Positions 13,145-26,849 of a stretch of DNA of 64,000 nucleotides are shown here, in pieces. The DNA is from Papio anubis. Its lineage: Eukaryota > Chordata > Mammalia > Primates > Cercopithecidae. A program made the position numbers and the translations under genes. Each line of letters begins with the position of its first letter. The stretch's first letter is position 1. The DNA lies in the NCBI RefSeq assembly GCF_008728515.1, contig NC_044988.1, positions 30,855,159-30,919,158 of the forward strand, written 5' to 3'. A model generated the notes under the pieces. That model was not told the DNA's origin, did not search any database, and saw only the letters and a list, made by a program, of their open reading frames with translations.

Positions 13145-15498
13145 CATCATTAAAATTAAATAGAAGGAACCTACCTCAACATAATAAAGGCCATATATGA
13201 CAAACCCACAACTAACATTATACTGAATGGGGAAAAGTTGGAAGCTTTTCTTCTAAGATCTGAAACAAGAAAAAAGATGCCCACTTTCACCACTTCTATT
13301 CAACATAGTACTAGAAGTCTTAGCCAGAGCAATTGAGCAAAAGATAGCAATAAAGGGTTTGGAAAGAAGGAAGTCAAATGGTCCCTGTTTGTAGATGACA
13401 TAATCTTTTATGTGAAAAACCCTAAAGACTCCACCAAAAATCTATTATAACTAATAAATTAATTTAGTAAAGTTATAGGATACAAAATCAACCTACAGAA
13501 AACCAATGGTGTTTCTATATACTAACAGTGAACTGTCTGAAAAAAATAAATCAAGAAAACTATCCCATTTACAATAGCTACAAAAAAGTTAAATACCTAG
13601 GAACAAATTTGACAAAGGAGGTGAGAGATTTCTACAATGAAAATTATAAAACATTGATAAATTGAAGAAGACACAAACAGATGGAAAGATGTAGTATTCA
13701 TGGATTTGAATAATTAATTAATATTGTTAAAGTGTTTATGCTACCCAAAGCAATCTATAGATCAATGCAATACCTATCAAAATACCAATGACATTCTTCA
13801 CAGAAATAGAAAAATTTCTCAAATTTGTATGGAACCACAAAAAGACCCCAAAGAGCCAAAGCAATCTTTAGCAAAAAGAACAAAGCTGGAGGCATCCTAC
13901 TACCTGACTTCAAAATATATCACAAAGCTATGATAACTAAAGCAACATGATACTGGCATAAAAACAGAAAAACAGACCCATGGGACAGAAAAGAGAAGTC
14001 GGAAATAAATCCGCACATTTATAGCCAACTGATTTTCGACAAAGGCACCAAGAACAAACATTGAGGAAAGGACACTGACTTCAATAAATGGTGTTGGGAA
14101 AACGGGATATCCACATGCAGAAGAATGAAACTAGACCCTTATCTCTCACCATATTAAAAAAATCAACTCAAAATGAATTAAAGACTTAAATGTAAGACCC
14201 AAAACTATGAAACTATTAGAAGAAAACATAAGGAAAATGCTGCATGGCATTGGTCTAGGCAAGGAATTTTTTGGATCGAACCTCAAAATTTTGCTTTTGT
14301 TTTTGCAGAGAAAGCAAAATTACACAAATGAGAATATATCAAATTTAAAAGCTTCTGCATAGCAAAGGAAACAATCAACACAGCAAAGAAGCAACCTGGA
14401 GAATGGGAGATATTTGCAAACTACAGATCTGACAATGGGTTAACTTCCAGAATACATAAGGAACTCAAACAACTCAATAGCAAAAAATAAAAAATACATT
14501 TAAAAAAATTTGATTGAAAAATGAGCAAAAGACCTGAATAGACACTTCTATAAAGAAGACATACAAATGCCAACAGGTTTATGAAAAAATGCTGAATATC
14601 ACTAACCATCAGGGGATACAAATCAAAATCACAATTAGATATCAACCCACTCCAGTTAGAATGGCTATTATCAAAAAGACAAAATATAACAAATGCTGTC
14701 AAGGATGTGGAGAAGGGGGAACTCTTATTCACTATTGGTGGGAAGGTAAATTAGTACAGCCATTATGATCAACAGTTTGGAGGTCCTTCAAAAAATTAAA
14801 AATAGAACTACCATATGATCCAGCAATCCCACTACTGGTTATATATCTAAAGAATATGAAATCAGTATGTCAAAGAGATATCTGCACTCCCAGTTTATTG
14901 CAGCACTATTCGCAATAGACAATATATGGAACCAAACTAAGTGTCCATTAATGGATGAATGGATTTTAAAATGTGGTATATGTACATACAATGCAATACT
15001 GTTCATCCATAATAAATCAAATAAAATCCTATCATTTGTGACAACAGGGATGAACCTGGAGGACGTTACATTAAATGAAATAATCCAGATGCAGAAGGAC
15101 AAATACTGTGAGATCTCACTAGTGGAATATTTAAAAAGTTGAACTCAGAAGTAGAGAGTAGAATAGTGGTTAGCAGAGGCTGGGGAAGGTAGGGGCAAGA
15201 GGGGATGGAGAGAGGTTGGTCAATGGGTATTAGATTATGGTTAGACAGGGGAGATAAGTTTTGGTGTTCTATTGAATTATAGTGTGAATATAGTTAACAA
15301 TAATTTATTACATATTTTCAAATAACTGGAAGAGAGGATTTTGAGGGTTCTTTCTGCAAGGAAATGATCAGTGTTTGAGAATGGATATGCTAATTACCCT
15401 GATTTGATTATTACACATTGTATATATGTATCAAAATATTAAACTGTATCCCACAAATATTAGCCATTATTATGGGTCAATTAAAAATAAAAAAAAAT
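13145..15498 (+). mobile_element. 5'-truncated L1 LINE (L1MA/L1MB-like)
   Basis: This is the 3' half of a sense L1. It enters ORF2 at 'gaacctacctcaacataata', passes 'gtccctgtttgtagatgac' (the L/FADD-type polymerase catalytic region, already broken by stops) and 'caaagctggaggcatcctac', and reaches the C-terminal block 'gatgtggagaaggggg'. It then runs into a 3' UTR with 'gaatagtggttagcagaggc' and the 'ttaattaccctgatttgatt'-type block. The reading frame has many stops and indels, so the element is dead. The 3' UTR resembles the older L1MA/L1MB groups. An AluY follows at its 3' end. Confidence 0.9.
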
Positions 15499-15797
15499 GC
15501 CAGGCGCAGTGGCTCAAGCCTGTAATCCCAGCACTTTGGGAGGCCGAGGTGGGCGGATCACGAGGTCAGGAGATCAAGACCATCCTAGCTAATATGGTGA
15601 AACCCCGTCTCTACTAAAAATACAAAAAAATGAGCAGGGTGTGGTGGTGAGCACCTGTAGTCCCAGCTACTTGGGAGCCTGAGGCAGGCAGGAGAATGGC
15701 ATGAACCCGGGAGGCGGAGCTTGCAGTGAGCCGAGATGGTGCCACTGCACTCCAGCCTGGACGACAGAGCAAAACTCGTCTCAAAAAAAAAAAAAAA
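15499..15797 (+). mobile_element. AluY-type SINE
   Basis: This is a full-length dimeric Alu with 'gtggctcaagcctgtaatc', 'ggcggatcacgaggtcagg', a middle A-rich linker, and a right monomer 'gaggcggagcttgcagtg' that fits AluY. It ends in an A-tail at about 15783-15797. A 4-base duplication turns 'gaggcaggag' into 'gaggcaggcaggag' near 15681-15694. Clear target duplications are hard to define because both flanks are A-rich. Confidence 0.93.
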
Positions 15798-18700
15798 TTT
15801 AAAAAATCATATCAGCTCACAACTTACACTAGCAATAAAAGTAACAAATATTCAAAACTCATCACTTCCTCGTAGTTTATTACACTTTACTTTTATCTCT
15901 GCTTCTGAGGTTCCTTTATCTACCATATTTGTATGTTTTAAATACTATATAATAATGTGCTGCTGCATGTTTCTTCCCAACACTCTGCACAGTGGCATCA
16001 CATTGGCAGCTTGAAATCACAGATGATAGGTGTATTTACACCAATGAAATAGGCAAATACTACAAATCAAAGTGTTTCCCCTCCCGCTTCCTGACTTCCC
16101 AGAAAGCCAGTTGTTAAATATTTACCAACATGCCACTTGGCATAGGCTATGCAAATTGAAAGCAAAACTTTAAAATTTGCTCAAATTTGCAGCAATGTTA
16201 GGTTTGAATAAAAGATACTTAAAAAAATTGGGAGCCATTGCACTAACATTGAGTTACCTACTTATCAATCTATTCAATTTACTCATCAGTAGCATAATTA
16301 TTGAAACCTTTACATATCACCTCCTCCATTTAACAGTCTTACTGCTAACTTCTTCTGAGAAAATCTTGCATTGCATTTCTCAGGACAGGGAGAGGAGGCC
16401 TCTGAAGCTTGTACATGTAAACCCACATGTATACAACTGTACAAAATGCCCAACCAAGAATAACAGTACATTCATCTAATGATGGAGGTTAAGATTTTTT
16501 GAAACAATTTCAACTTCTGTTTAAATTCAGATGTTTTACTGTCTCAACCACTACATATATTCTTGAATACAAATGAAGAAGTATGCTTTTACTCCCCGTG
16601 TTTGACTCATGATGACCTCAGGAACTGCCAAACAAATTAATCCTAATTACAACCTTTTGAAATATTGCTACATTAATAGGGTGTGGAAAAGAATTACTGA
16701 TTGAATCTCTCGTTAGTGTATTTTGTCACAAGACATTACCAAAGTGGTTGAATGTTTCAAACTATCTTATAAAACAACTGAACAGAGTGACAGCAAATAG
16801 AAATAAATTATGACTTAATCACCCTTGGAAAGTCTATGTACAGGATGGGAAAGGAGGGAGTTTTCTGAATCTGGTCACCTGGCAAGATAGGCCTGCCATA
16901 GGTGGATTTGTATGATGAGCTAAGGAGATTCCCAAGCAGATATCATCCTAGTAGAAAAGAGAACCAAGCACAAGCTCGGTCAGGAACGGAGCCAGGGAGG
17001 GGTGATTATTAATACATCAGAGCATCTGTCACTTGGATTAGCTCCTAGCCTAGTCCCCCACCCTATGTCTGAGTCCTGAGTAGATATGAGGTGCTATAAG
17101 TAAAAATATATATAGCTGCTCAGGAGATGTATTTTATGATTTTAAAGCACATGCAGTATTGCTCTGAGAACCCTCTGCAGTAAAAGAAGGCTAAGGAGAA
17201 GATAAGCATGGCCACTGTTTCACAATGGGATTCTGAACAGCTGTGGCATCTCATGGGTGCCTGGGCATTGGTGGCACGGGAGCTGGGGGGACAGGAGCCC
17301 GCCAAAGCAGCAGCTGGGCCCATCAAACGCTGCAGTCTTCCTGGAAAGGTGGCTGGGCAGATGCATCCATATCTAGTGGGAGTTAGAAGTAGACATCAGC
17401 TGTGGTTCCACACACCAAGCACAGGGCAGAGGGAGCTGAATCCGAAAAACAAAAACAAAAATGATGTACAGTAACTAACCTGACTAGTTTCTGAATTCCT
17501 TGAATGTACTACTTAAGGATTCTGAGAAACTTCAGGGAAGGGGAAGAATTTGCAGAGGCCTAGAGTTTTGCATTAGTAGGTAGTGACAAGAGCTTACAAA
17601 AAAAGGGTTGCATTCTTTCCCTCTCTTGCTGGAAGATTCCTGATGCAGATACTGAAAGCAAAGCCAAGAGCACATTTGCACCCCAATTGCCAAACTGCTA
17701 GTCAGTTTATGCCATAGAAGCACCGACTGATGCTCATGAGTTGTGCTGGCTGTTGGGTTACTTCTCCAAAGAAGAGGAAAGCCATTGTGCAACTTCAGTG
17801 GAGTCCCTGGAGACATGTGAAAATGCTCACCATGCTAGTTATCATGATGTGAGAATGCCCACTTTCTAGTGAGTTGAGGTGCCACTGTGAAGATCTCTTT
17901 CATTGGAGAATCTGGGTAACACGTAGGGTACTAGAAGGATGATGCACACTAGGAGTTCAAATGATAAGCTCTATTAGAAGATATAAGTGGGAAAAAATAG
18001 AGGGATGGTGTGTCTTCACTTTGTGAATTAATGAGGTTTTTGGGAGGACAGAGACAATGGAAATCCTAGGCTCGCTGTCAGAGCATAGTAGGATGGAGAA
18101 ATGAACCACTCCTTCCAACACCTGTCAAGACAAACAAACTGTCATTGTCAAAATGACAAAAAAGACACCCCCTCTGCATGGCCAAATTGCAGGGAAACAC
18201 ACCTTTCTCAGGCTAACAGCCCCTTTCTGTGGGTACAGATTGGCAAGCAGAGAACAGATCTTCAATTCCTTCATTTGTGCATTGCACAAAATGTACAACT
18301 TCTCAGGGTAGTCCAGCCCAATGTAACATGTTATAAAGGTGAGAGTTCATTGAATGACTTCAATGTTAAGAAATAGGGGTAAACAAGGAAGAATGTGTTC
18401 TTGGAGGTATGAGCCAGAGGCTTAGCTTGAGCTGCAACATAAAGAATGTGGAGCTGGAGCCATAGCCTGGGGAATTAGCACTTCCATCTGGCCCGGCAGT
18501 ACATGCATAGCATTGTTTTGCAGCCCCAAACAGCTGCTGGTCGTAAAGGACACAAAAGGCCTGGAAAAGAACTTTTCAGAACCAGGAAGTATCATATCCA
18601 TGCCTGGAAAAAAAAAAAAAAATCATTGCAGGCCTGAAAAAGATCCTGGAATTAATGCAGGTCATGTCATCATGGCTAGGAAACCCACTGGTGTCTTGGC

Positions 18701-19745
18701 TGCCATAAGCTACTCCAAGGACATAAGCAAGGGGCAGCCTTACACATTGCTGGGCTCCACATATCTACAACAACGATCCTGGCAGATGAACCCAGAAGGA
18801 GGTGGAGACTTTGACAGAGCTGACATGCTGAGAGAAAGCCATGTCCACTACTGAAGATCAGTCATGGCTGAGCATATGAAGAAATTGGAAAGAATGGGCT
18901 TGTCAAATTTGTATTTGCTTGACTTGAAAGACAGAGATCTATTTAGGAGAGTGGAGTCTTGAACACCAGGCACCCTACTTGTTAAAGGAGAAGAGTGAGT
19001 CCGAAAGCAGGATGGTGAACCCCATCGTATTTTGGTTTCTGGCTAGAGCACCACACACTGATGTGTGCATCCTAAGGGCTGGATAGAGGGGCTCAGGGTG
19101 GTATTGTCAATAAGACCCACAAGGACTGTCACTAAACTGTGAAATAGTGGTCACAAGCAGTCATGCTTTTGAGCCCATCTACAGAACACTGTCACAAAGA
19201 GGGGCACTCTCTCCCACTGTTCAGAAATCCTTTACAACTTGGACACTTCAAGGGCTTGTGGAGATGCAGGTCTTTGGTAAACTTTGAAGGTCCTAGTGCT
19301 TTTCCGAGACAGTGAAATGAGTCACACCCTCAGCAGAGGTGACCCCAGGCCTGGGGACTTGGTGGAATCAGCACATGGGGCAGTACATGTAGAAACAGCC
19401 TGGCCTGAATGAGAAGGGTAATCATAAAACCACATGGCAAGAGATGGATTTATTTGTGAGCATATGTGAGCTACCCCTGGGACCTCCAGAGATGTCTGGG
19501 GTGGAGAGGTGGTGATTTCGTACAGGACTGGGATCCAGCATTTGCACTCCATGACAACAGCCAGCAAAACATGAATGATCGTATAGTCTTACTTCTGAAT
19601 AAAACAGATATTTTCTCTGACAATTGGAACAATAGGTAAAAACTAAAAATTATATCATAATCAGATATGGTTTGCAATATCCTAAAAGTGCTCAAATTTT
19701 TTAGCTCAAACTGTAAAATCTAAAAATATACAGACTGCTTAAATA
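15798..19745. other. Long unassigned region, possible degraded retroelement interior at 17.2-19.2 kb
   Basis: No gene is recognised. From about 17200 to 19200 the sequence is GC-richer and has scattered short frames (17208-17474, 18101-18376 and 18513-18854 plus; 17532-17816 minus), with an A15 run near 18608-18622. The texture resembles an eroded LTR-element interior or an old processed sequence. I could not identify flanking LTRs or a named protein. The remainder is AT-rich with nothing notable. Confidence 0.35.
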
Positions 19746-19749
19746 AAAG

Positions 19750-20170
19750 TACATGATTCCTTGCCCATCTGCTCAGGCTTCACTGGCCTTATTTGTCCCC
19801 TGCACATGCCAAGCTTCCTCTTACTTAGGGGTCTTTGTACTTATGGTTCTCTCTCTGGAATCATGTTCTTCAAAGCTTTATAAGGTTGTCTCCTTCTTAT
19901 CATTCAGAGCTCAGCTTCAATGCCTCTTTTTCAGAGAGGCTTTCTCTGACTGCAGTCACTCTCTCACATTATATAGGTTTATGTTTTTAATGACACTTAT
20001 CATTAGCTCAAATTACTTGGGAATTTTTTAGTTACTCGTCTATTGCCTATCTATGTCTGACAAAATGTAAGTACCAAAACACCCAGGACATTTGTTTGAC
20101 TTGTTCTCAGCTGTATTCCCTAGTATATTAATGCCTGGCCCATAATAAGTACTCCTGAAGAATTTAGTGA
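19750..20170 (+). repeat. L2 LINE fossil, 3' end
   Basis: This sense L2 tail has 'tcagagctcagcttcaatg', 'ttcagagaggctttctctga', 'tgacacttatcattagctc', then 'aaaatgtaagtacc' and 'gcctggcccataataagtac'. These are the ordered blocks of the L2 3' end. It is well diverged. A 92-codon frame across it (19753-20031) is a by-product. Confidence 0.8.
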
Positions 20171-23159
20171 ATTGATTACTTTCAAACATTCACTGTCAAT
20201 TTCTCTGCAATTGGGAGAATTATTCATTACAGGTCAACATAAAAAATGGTATCTCAGCACTTTTTCTCTTATTCATTTCCCGGGTAAATGAGAACCAGGA
20301 GAGCTTCTGCCTCACATTTAGTATGTAATCTTGATTTGTTTATAGTGTGGACAGATCGTTTTCAAATTCAAGTCTCTAACATCTCTGTACACTCTCACTT
20401 TTCACATATCAATACTTTAATATTCATTTTGCTAGAACATTATATGTCTCTATCATTCTGAATTTGCCTTTTCTAACTTGGTGCTGTTAAAACAATACAC
20501 TGCTGTTGAGAACCTGTGGCCTATCAGCAATACAGATGGTAACTTTTTTACTACATGAGCAACACTAAAATTCTCTGTATAGTTTATGGAAACTCTCATC
20601 CTCAAAATTGTGCCTGCTAAAAAATGTTTGTAATAAGAGACTGTTTCAAGTCAGAATTCAAGTCCCTCTGGAGTATTTTAGAAACTATGCATACCCACTG
20701 GTATTGTGGCTAATGTTTTCCAAATCCTTTTAAGTGGCTAGTTTGACACCAAATGTGCCTCTAAGACACACTGTTGAATCATCTTCATTGAAAAGCTTTA
20801 CTAATAGCACAGGTACTGCCTGTGCTAGATGAGGTGTCACTGTACTTAAAAGCCGGGACATAAACCAACTCACCCCTTGAGATTTGCTCTAGCTGGGTGA
20901 TTTTTTTTTTCTGTCTTTATATAATAATTAATCTTCCAAACTGTCAAATTTTGCTCTTAACAAACAAAACTATCTCAAGGGAGGGAAAAAAAAATTACAT
21001 TAATCAATAGTAGGAGGTTTCCACATTTTTTTCCATTAGGAATACAGCAGAGTGACTATTCCAATTTGAAGGGACATTTAAGAGCACAAAAGACCAGGGA
21101 TTTCCTGATGTTCTTGGCACTTTTAGAATTTCTGTTGTTTTTCCTTTTTTACGTAAATCCTCTCCTAGTAACCAGCACGGAGTTTTTCTGAAGTTCATTT
21201 ACTGCCATTTTTCTGTATTGTCCAACAGATTGTTTCTAGTACCTTCTGATGTGTGGCAGCTGTGTTTTAACAATTCCAAGTATACCATATGAAAGTAATC
21301 AAAGACATTAACACACTAGTGTCCGCAGCTCTAGAGGTATTTCCTGCCTGTGGTGTTGGTAGGCCATGTGAAGTCGTACATAAATTGCTTTGTTTTGTTT
21401 TTTTGGTTTTGGGTTTTTTGTTTGTTTGTTTTGTTTTGTTTGTAGAATGCTGAAGTGTTCTCTAAATATATGCGAACTCATCACATGCTTGTGTTTGTGG
21501 ATCCATGATTCTGTAGACATAGCTAGCTACAAAGAGCATCATACAAAAATCAGCATCAAGTATAATTTTTACAGAGCATAGAATATTTCACATATTAATC
21601 TGTGCAAAGTGATCTCAGATTCCCAAAGGAGAAAACAGTTAAAGTTTAATGTTTTCTCTGATATAGTGTACCCTGGGTAGGGTAGTAATGGCTAACTACA
21701 TAACATCCTAATATAAGCAGTTATTGGGAAATGTTTCACATACAGTATTGTATTATAGTAAGATTGCACTGTACTTAAAGTAAATATCCCTGGATCCCCT
21801 CCAAAGCTGAAAGAATGTAGTTAGGTTATAGAATCTGCTCACTCAGCAATCTGTCTTATAATAAATTAGGGTTTTGAAAAAACGGCTGTTTTGTTTATCA
21901 CAAAAGGTAGGGAGAAGTAAAAAGTAACCTGAAAAAAGCAGTAGGTTGTACAATCTTGAAAGAACGGATAATCATATGTACATTGTATTACCTCACTGAT
22001 TACAATATCGATTATATCATACAAGCAAAGTAGCCAAGGATGAAGATTAGAAATTAAATATCCAAATGTGACAGGTGCCATCATAAGTCATATTTTAAAA
22101 TTTAAGTCTAACTTATCATATATATAATTTCACCACCATGTTAATAAAAAAATACACTCTTTAATTGTTTTATGTATTCTAGAATTTCAATGAACATAAA
22201 AGTAATAGATACAGATATATATATAGATTATACAGATATAGATAGAACACCATTTTAGTGTGCCAGCTTTCTTGCTAGAGAAGGTATTCATTCAAAACAT
22301 GCTTTAAACAAGGGGTTCTAGGACCCCGTGGTAAGTAGCTAAGAGCCCACATTTATTTGACATTCCATTTCTCCCCAGTGACCACTACTGACAGAGCCTC
22401 ACCATGTCTGGCCCATGTAGAACTTTCACTCTTAATTAAAACAGTGACACCAAAAGCTTTTAATGATTCCCCAAATGCTATTATAAGGTACAGGGTAAAT
22501 GTTAGAGCTGGGGCCCCCACTTTGGGGAATAACTATAAAATTTGGAAGTAACATTTTCCACGCTGCTTATCCATTGCCTTCCTGTGGCCTCCAATGGGAC
22601 TTCACTAGCCACTGGGTCACATCTAATCTTAACTGCTTGCTGAAGGAATCTCTCTGGAACATCTAACCCCAGAGTAGTAGATTTTTCTAATTTAAAAAAA
22701 AAAAAAATTGTTTAATCTTCAACGTTGCCTCTTCAATTCCTGGCTTTCTTCTGGACACATTTGTCCTCCTTCTTTGCCCAGATAAGTACGGAGAAATCAT
22801 GAAAAGTACCTGTCTGCTTTCCTACGGTGCCCTAAAAAGCTTATGCATTATCCATCCTCAACAGGGTCTGCATTTATTGAGCATTTACCACCAGCAAATG
22901 GCAATACCAAAGATTGCTTTTAATCTAGAATGAATCCCTGTTCTTATCATGCATAAATGTGATCTCATAGAGGGAAGGAGATGAATAGATTGGTAGACAT
23001 GGTGTTGCTTTGAAAAGAAGAGTTGAAGATTAGGATAATATGGAATCCTTACAGTCTATCTCTCTTATTTCTGAGCCTTAACTTGGCCTGTTTTTCTCAA
23101 GCAAAGAAAATTAGAAACAGTTCCTGAAAAGTTGCCATTTGGATCAGCTACTTTAATTT
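20171..23159. other. Unassigned, repeat-poor AT-rich sequence
   Basis: About 3 kb contain no identifiable Alu, L1 or LTR, and no frame longer than 72 codons. Only small low-complexity tracts stand out: the T/G tract at 21385-21443, a (TA)-like patch near 22200-22245, and an A14 run near 22693-22706. Confidence 0.4.
21385..21443. repeat. (TTTTG)n-like low-complexity tract
   Basis: About 60 bases of T runs broken by single or double G, with local TTTG and TTTTG periodicity. It encodes low-complexity frames on both strands (F/C-rich plus, K/Q/N-rich minus), which explains the short open frames at 21308-21581. Confidence 0.75.
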
Positions 23160-23515
23160 ACTTCACAAATTCTTTTGAGGATACTTAGAATGTGCAAGGT
23201 ACTGTGCTATGCTGCAGAGGTACACAAAATGGGGAAAGCAAATGCCTTTTCCTCTGGAGCTCATCATCCAGTGGGAGGGTCTTTGCATGTAAAGGAGAAG
23301 ACTATCAGCTAGCAGAACAGCTGAGCAAAGGCCCCGGAGTGGGACCTCGTACAGAATGCTTGGAAATCAAGAAGTTGATTGATTCAGCCAAAGACTAAGC
23401 TGTATAGGGAAATAATGAGAGAGGAGAGGAGAGAGGCACTAGGTATTGAAGTGAGGCTGAAAAGGAAACCTTAATCCAGGCCGTGGGACGTTGAATGCCA
23501 GGCTAAGCTCTGGAC
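23160..23515 (-). repeat. L2 LINE fossil, antisense
   Basis: The antisense L2 tail is followed by upstream sequence: 'aatgtgcaaggtactgtgct', then 'tggagctcatcatccagtgg', then 'gctgagcaaaggccccggag'. These match remembered antisense L2 blocks at low identity. Confidence 0.5.
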
Positions 23516-24212
23516 ATTGCCTCCAGATTTGGAGGGACAATGAGTGACACAAAGTCATCCAACTTATCTTTTTCCTATTTATGGTCAAAGTTTTCCATTA
23601 AAAACTCAGTCATTATTCAGAAGATCTTTAACAGCATTGCCAGCATTATCCAAATTCTGTTAGAACCCAGTGGTTCCAACGCTAGCAAATTCACTACAGA
23701 TAAGGCAGAAATAATGTTGAAAATATGTATTTTCCACTTCAAGAAGCTGTGTATATAGTCATGGTTAATCTTAACACAATCATGGAGTAGAAAAGACTTG
23801 TCACTGATGTGTCTCCTCCACCACCCCTAGCTGCCTCAGGCCATAATGTCTCCATGTATTCATCTTGTGTCCTAATCCCACCAGGAGAAAGGTAACTGGC
23901 CCTCCACCATCATTTAGACATTACTTGGCCTAACTCATGCCTTAATGAAAGTAAGATGCAGGGTATTATATGAAAGTAATGTTAGAAGAAGTGGTCCGCT
24001 CTCTTTGGATGTGATTCATGAGGACCATTTCTAATTTCCTTGCCTTTTCCTCCCCCACCAACAAAAACTCCATCCGATTGTTTATCCATAAAGTTCCTGG
24101 GGACAAAATGCCATCATTGGAGTTAAAATCACAAATAGTCCAGGAAGAGAAAAATGTGGAAATAAATTTATTTTAATAAGATGTGAAAGATTCTACACCA
24201 TAGTGTAGAATA
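23516..24212. other. Unassigned non-coding sequence
   Basis: I see no gene or named repeat. There is a 72-codon frame at 23540-23758 (plus) without a domain. Confidence 0.4.
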
Positions 24213-24560
24213 GTGTATCAGTCAAGTTCCCAGCAGGAAATAGATGGCATACTCCAATTAGGATTATTCCAGGAGAATTTAATAAAGGGACTATTTACAG
24301 AGGTGTGGGGAAGCCATAGGGTTAGTGCAGTACCCTTAGCTAATAAAAGCACAGCTGTTACCAATCTTAGGCCCAAGAGGGGAAGGGAAGAAGCCATTAC
24401 TAGAACCTAAAACGGTAGGGTCACTCAGAGACATTTGCGATAAGAGGAGCTAAGACTTTTAGACAAGGGACACAACTGGTCCAAGGTTATTGCCTAGGTA
24501 GAGAGCCAAAGGAATGAATACCTTGATCTCACTGTTACCCACCCCCGCTTTAGTCCCTCT
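24213..24560 (+). repeat. Unnamed ancient interspersed repeat, copy 1
   Basis: The block 'gtatcagtcaagttcccagc…gaatttaataaagggact…tttacagaggtgtgggg' is a pattern I recognise as a dispersed mammalian repeat but cannot name. A related block lies at 57000-57420 (aagggacatttacaaaggt). A fossil transposon family is therefore likelier than unique sequence. There is no coding signal. Confidence 0.4.
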
Positions 24561-25699
24561 CAAGGGCTCCCCACCAACTGAACTCAACCAAAGATGGAGA
24601 GCAAAGGAACTCATTGATGAAATTCTTACAAGTCAGCTTCCCCTGTGCCTATCCAGGTAGAAATGAGTGCAAGGTAGATCTAGATGGGTCAATGGCATAC
24701 CCAGCACCAAGACAGAGGGAGAAAAAAAGTAAAAACAGCAAGCTTGGGGTAGGCATGGGAAATGTTGAAGAAGAGGAGACTGAAACTGACTATTCTACCT
24801 GTGTTCCAGAGAACTGACCTTGTTCTTGAATACACACACATGCATGTGCACATAAACACACCCCTTTCAAAACTCAAGCAACATAATGGTGGGACATCTC
24901 TGTTCCTTCTAAAGTTGAAGGGAGATGTGTTCAGGCACCCCTTATTCTATAAGACGGTCTCCTCCTTCTTCCTGTGAAGAACACTAGCTCATTGAAATCC
25001 AGACACTAAGAAGGTCTTCAAGTGTGGATGTAGCTCACTGTGAGATGCTAGACAGTCTTATTTTATTATCCACTTGGAAGTACACCTGAATAACAGCAGG
25101 TGGAGCAAAACACTTTTTCCCTCTTCTCATAGGGCTGCCTTTCAGGCCATACGAAGTTTTCGATGGAAATCCATGAGTTCCTGGAGTCTTTTCAACACTC
25201 TTTTTCTCTTTTCTATCCCTTTTCCCTTCTCCTAACCAGGGACACCTTTCGATCAAAGCTTTGGAGCTGTCCTCATTCCTGGTTCTATCCTGGAAATATA
25301 TTTTGAAATTTTCATTCTGTTCATCTTCAGTTTTTCCCAGGAGCAAGATTCTTATGCCTGAAGCATCTACATGCGGAAACTCTCTTGCTAACAATGTGTA
25401 TAACTTTGAGGCATTATTATGCTACAAGAACCTCTTCCACTTGCCCACATCTCACCTCCACCCCTACTCCAACTGTTAGCCCTTCCCCAAAAAAGTAAAG
25501 AAGACAAAAGGAAGCTTGTTTTGTCACATAAACTTTGAGGAGTTATCTTTTCTGTATGTAATTAGATAGCGAGTTCCTTGGTGGGTTGGACTAACTTCAT
25601 AGAATATTTTCATGTTGCTTATATATAACAAAATTATCTTTTTATGTCTAAACTTTTATTTGCTTATTTATAGATGTATAAAACTCTATGCCAATATGT
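24561..25699. other. Unassigned non-coding sequence
   Basis: There is no gene. A 119-codon minus-strand frame at 25035-25394 is rich in K, E and R, has no domain I recognise, and has no splice or promoter context that I can defend. It is most likely chance. A short mixed CA/TG run lies near 24830-24860. Confidence 0.35.
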
Positions 25700-26090
25700 G
25701 GTGACTTGGAACAACAATGTACTAACTTTCAAAGTGGTATGGGCTGCTGGATGCTTCTAGATTGCACTTTCTCACACAGTCATCGGAGTCTCTATTGGAC
25801 TGGCCATCCAATATGGCACTTTCACATGGCTGGATGTTGATGCTGGCTGTTGGGTGAGAGATGAGCACCTGCCTGTGTCCTCTCTCTGCAGCTTTTTTTT
25901 CTCACAGCATGGCAAGTAGGTTCTGAGAAGAAGTGTCTCAGGGTGGGCCTTCAAAAATACCCAAATGGGAGCTGCCAGCATCTTATAACATAGTCTCAAA
26001 AATGTTGACATAGCCCTTTCATCTCAAACCTGTCCCTACATCCACCAGATTCGAGGAATTAAACTCTCCCACCTACTGATGTGAGGAGCA
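25700..26090. repeat. Unnamed ancient interspersed repeat
   Basis: The block 'tatggcactttcacatggct…gttgatgctggctgttggg' and the later 'gaattaaactctcccaccta…gatgtgagg' follow the layout of a dispersed mammalian repeat that I recall but cannot name with confidence. I saw no terminal inverted repeats, and no protein is encoded. Confidence 0.35.
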
Positions 26091-26639
26091 GCAGGCACTT
26101 GCAATGAGGGAAAGGACTGATGATTTGGAAACCAACACTAATTTCCCACTTGCCTTTTGTCTTTTCCTACCTTTGTGTTTTCCTCCTGGAATCATAATCA
26201 TTCATTTGCGCTATCATTATTCAACAGTCTGCTTAATATAGTGGAAAGAGCACTGAATTCTGAGTGAGAACGCCAAGCTGAAGATCTCAACCAGAAACAA
26301 AACCAAGCCAGAGCCCCAGCTGGGCTCTGAGGTGCCCATGCATCTGTGCCTAGCTTTTTGACTCTGGGACAGTCCTGTGCCTTCTAATTCAGCTCCAGAT
26401 GAGTGGAAAAATAAGAAGAATGAATCAACAGTTATTTCATTTCTGTTTTTGCATCTCCTACCACCTGACAGATTAGTGGGAGGGAGTTGAGCTGGCAAAT
26501 TTATCTCAAGAATTCAGGAGTAAATGAAATAGGACCAGACAAAAATGACCCCTCCTCAACTAAATGAACTAAAAGATAAGTAGGTCTCTCCTCTGTCAAC
26601 TGAAGATCAGTTCCTATCTCCTCTCCAAAGGGCATCACT

Positions 26640-26800
26640 GGGGGTGTACATACAGATCATTTTACTAATCCCAACTCTGTCACTCACGACCCCTGTGATC
26701 TTGGGCTAGTCAACTTTCAATGTTCACACCTGTAAAATGAGGAGAATAGGTATTTCAGAGATGTTAGGTGATTAAGATAAATAAGGTGTGCAAAAATGTT
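26640..26800 (+). repeat. MIR SINE fossil
   Basis: This sense MIR has 'aactctgtcactcacgac', 'ctgtgatcttgggctagtca', then 'acctgtaaaatgaggagaat', which is the characteristic MIR core order. Confidence 0.75.
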
Positions 26801-26849
26801 GTGATCAGTAAAGGCTTGGATACAGGTAAAGTATTTTCAAGACAGTTGC

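Noticed and set aside
25035..25394. 119-codon minus-strand frame
   Set aside because: K/E/R-rich, with no domain, no flanking exon signals and no similarity that I recognise.
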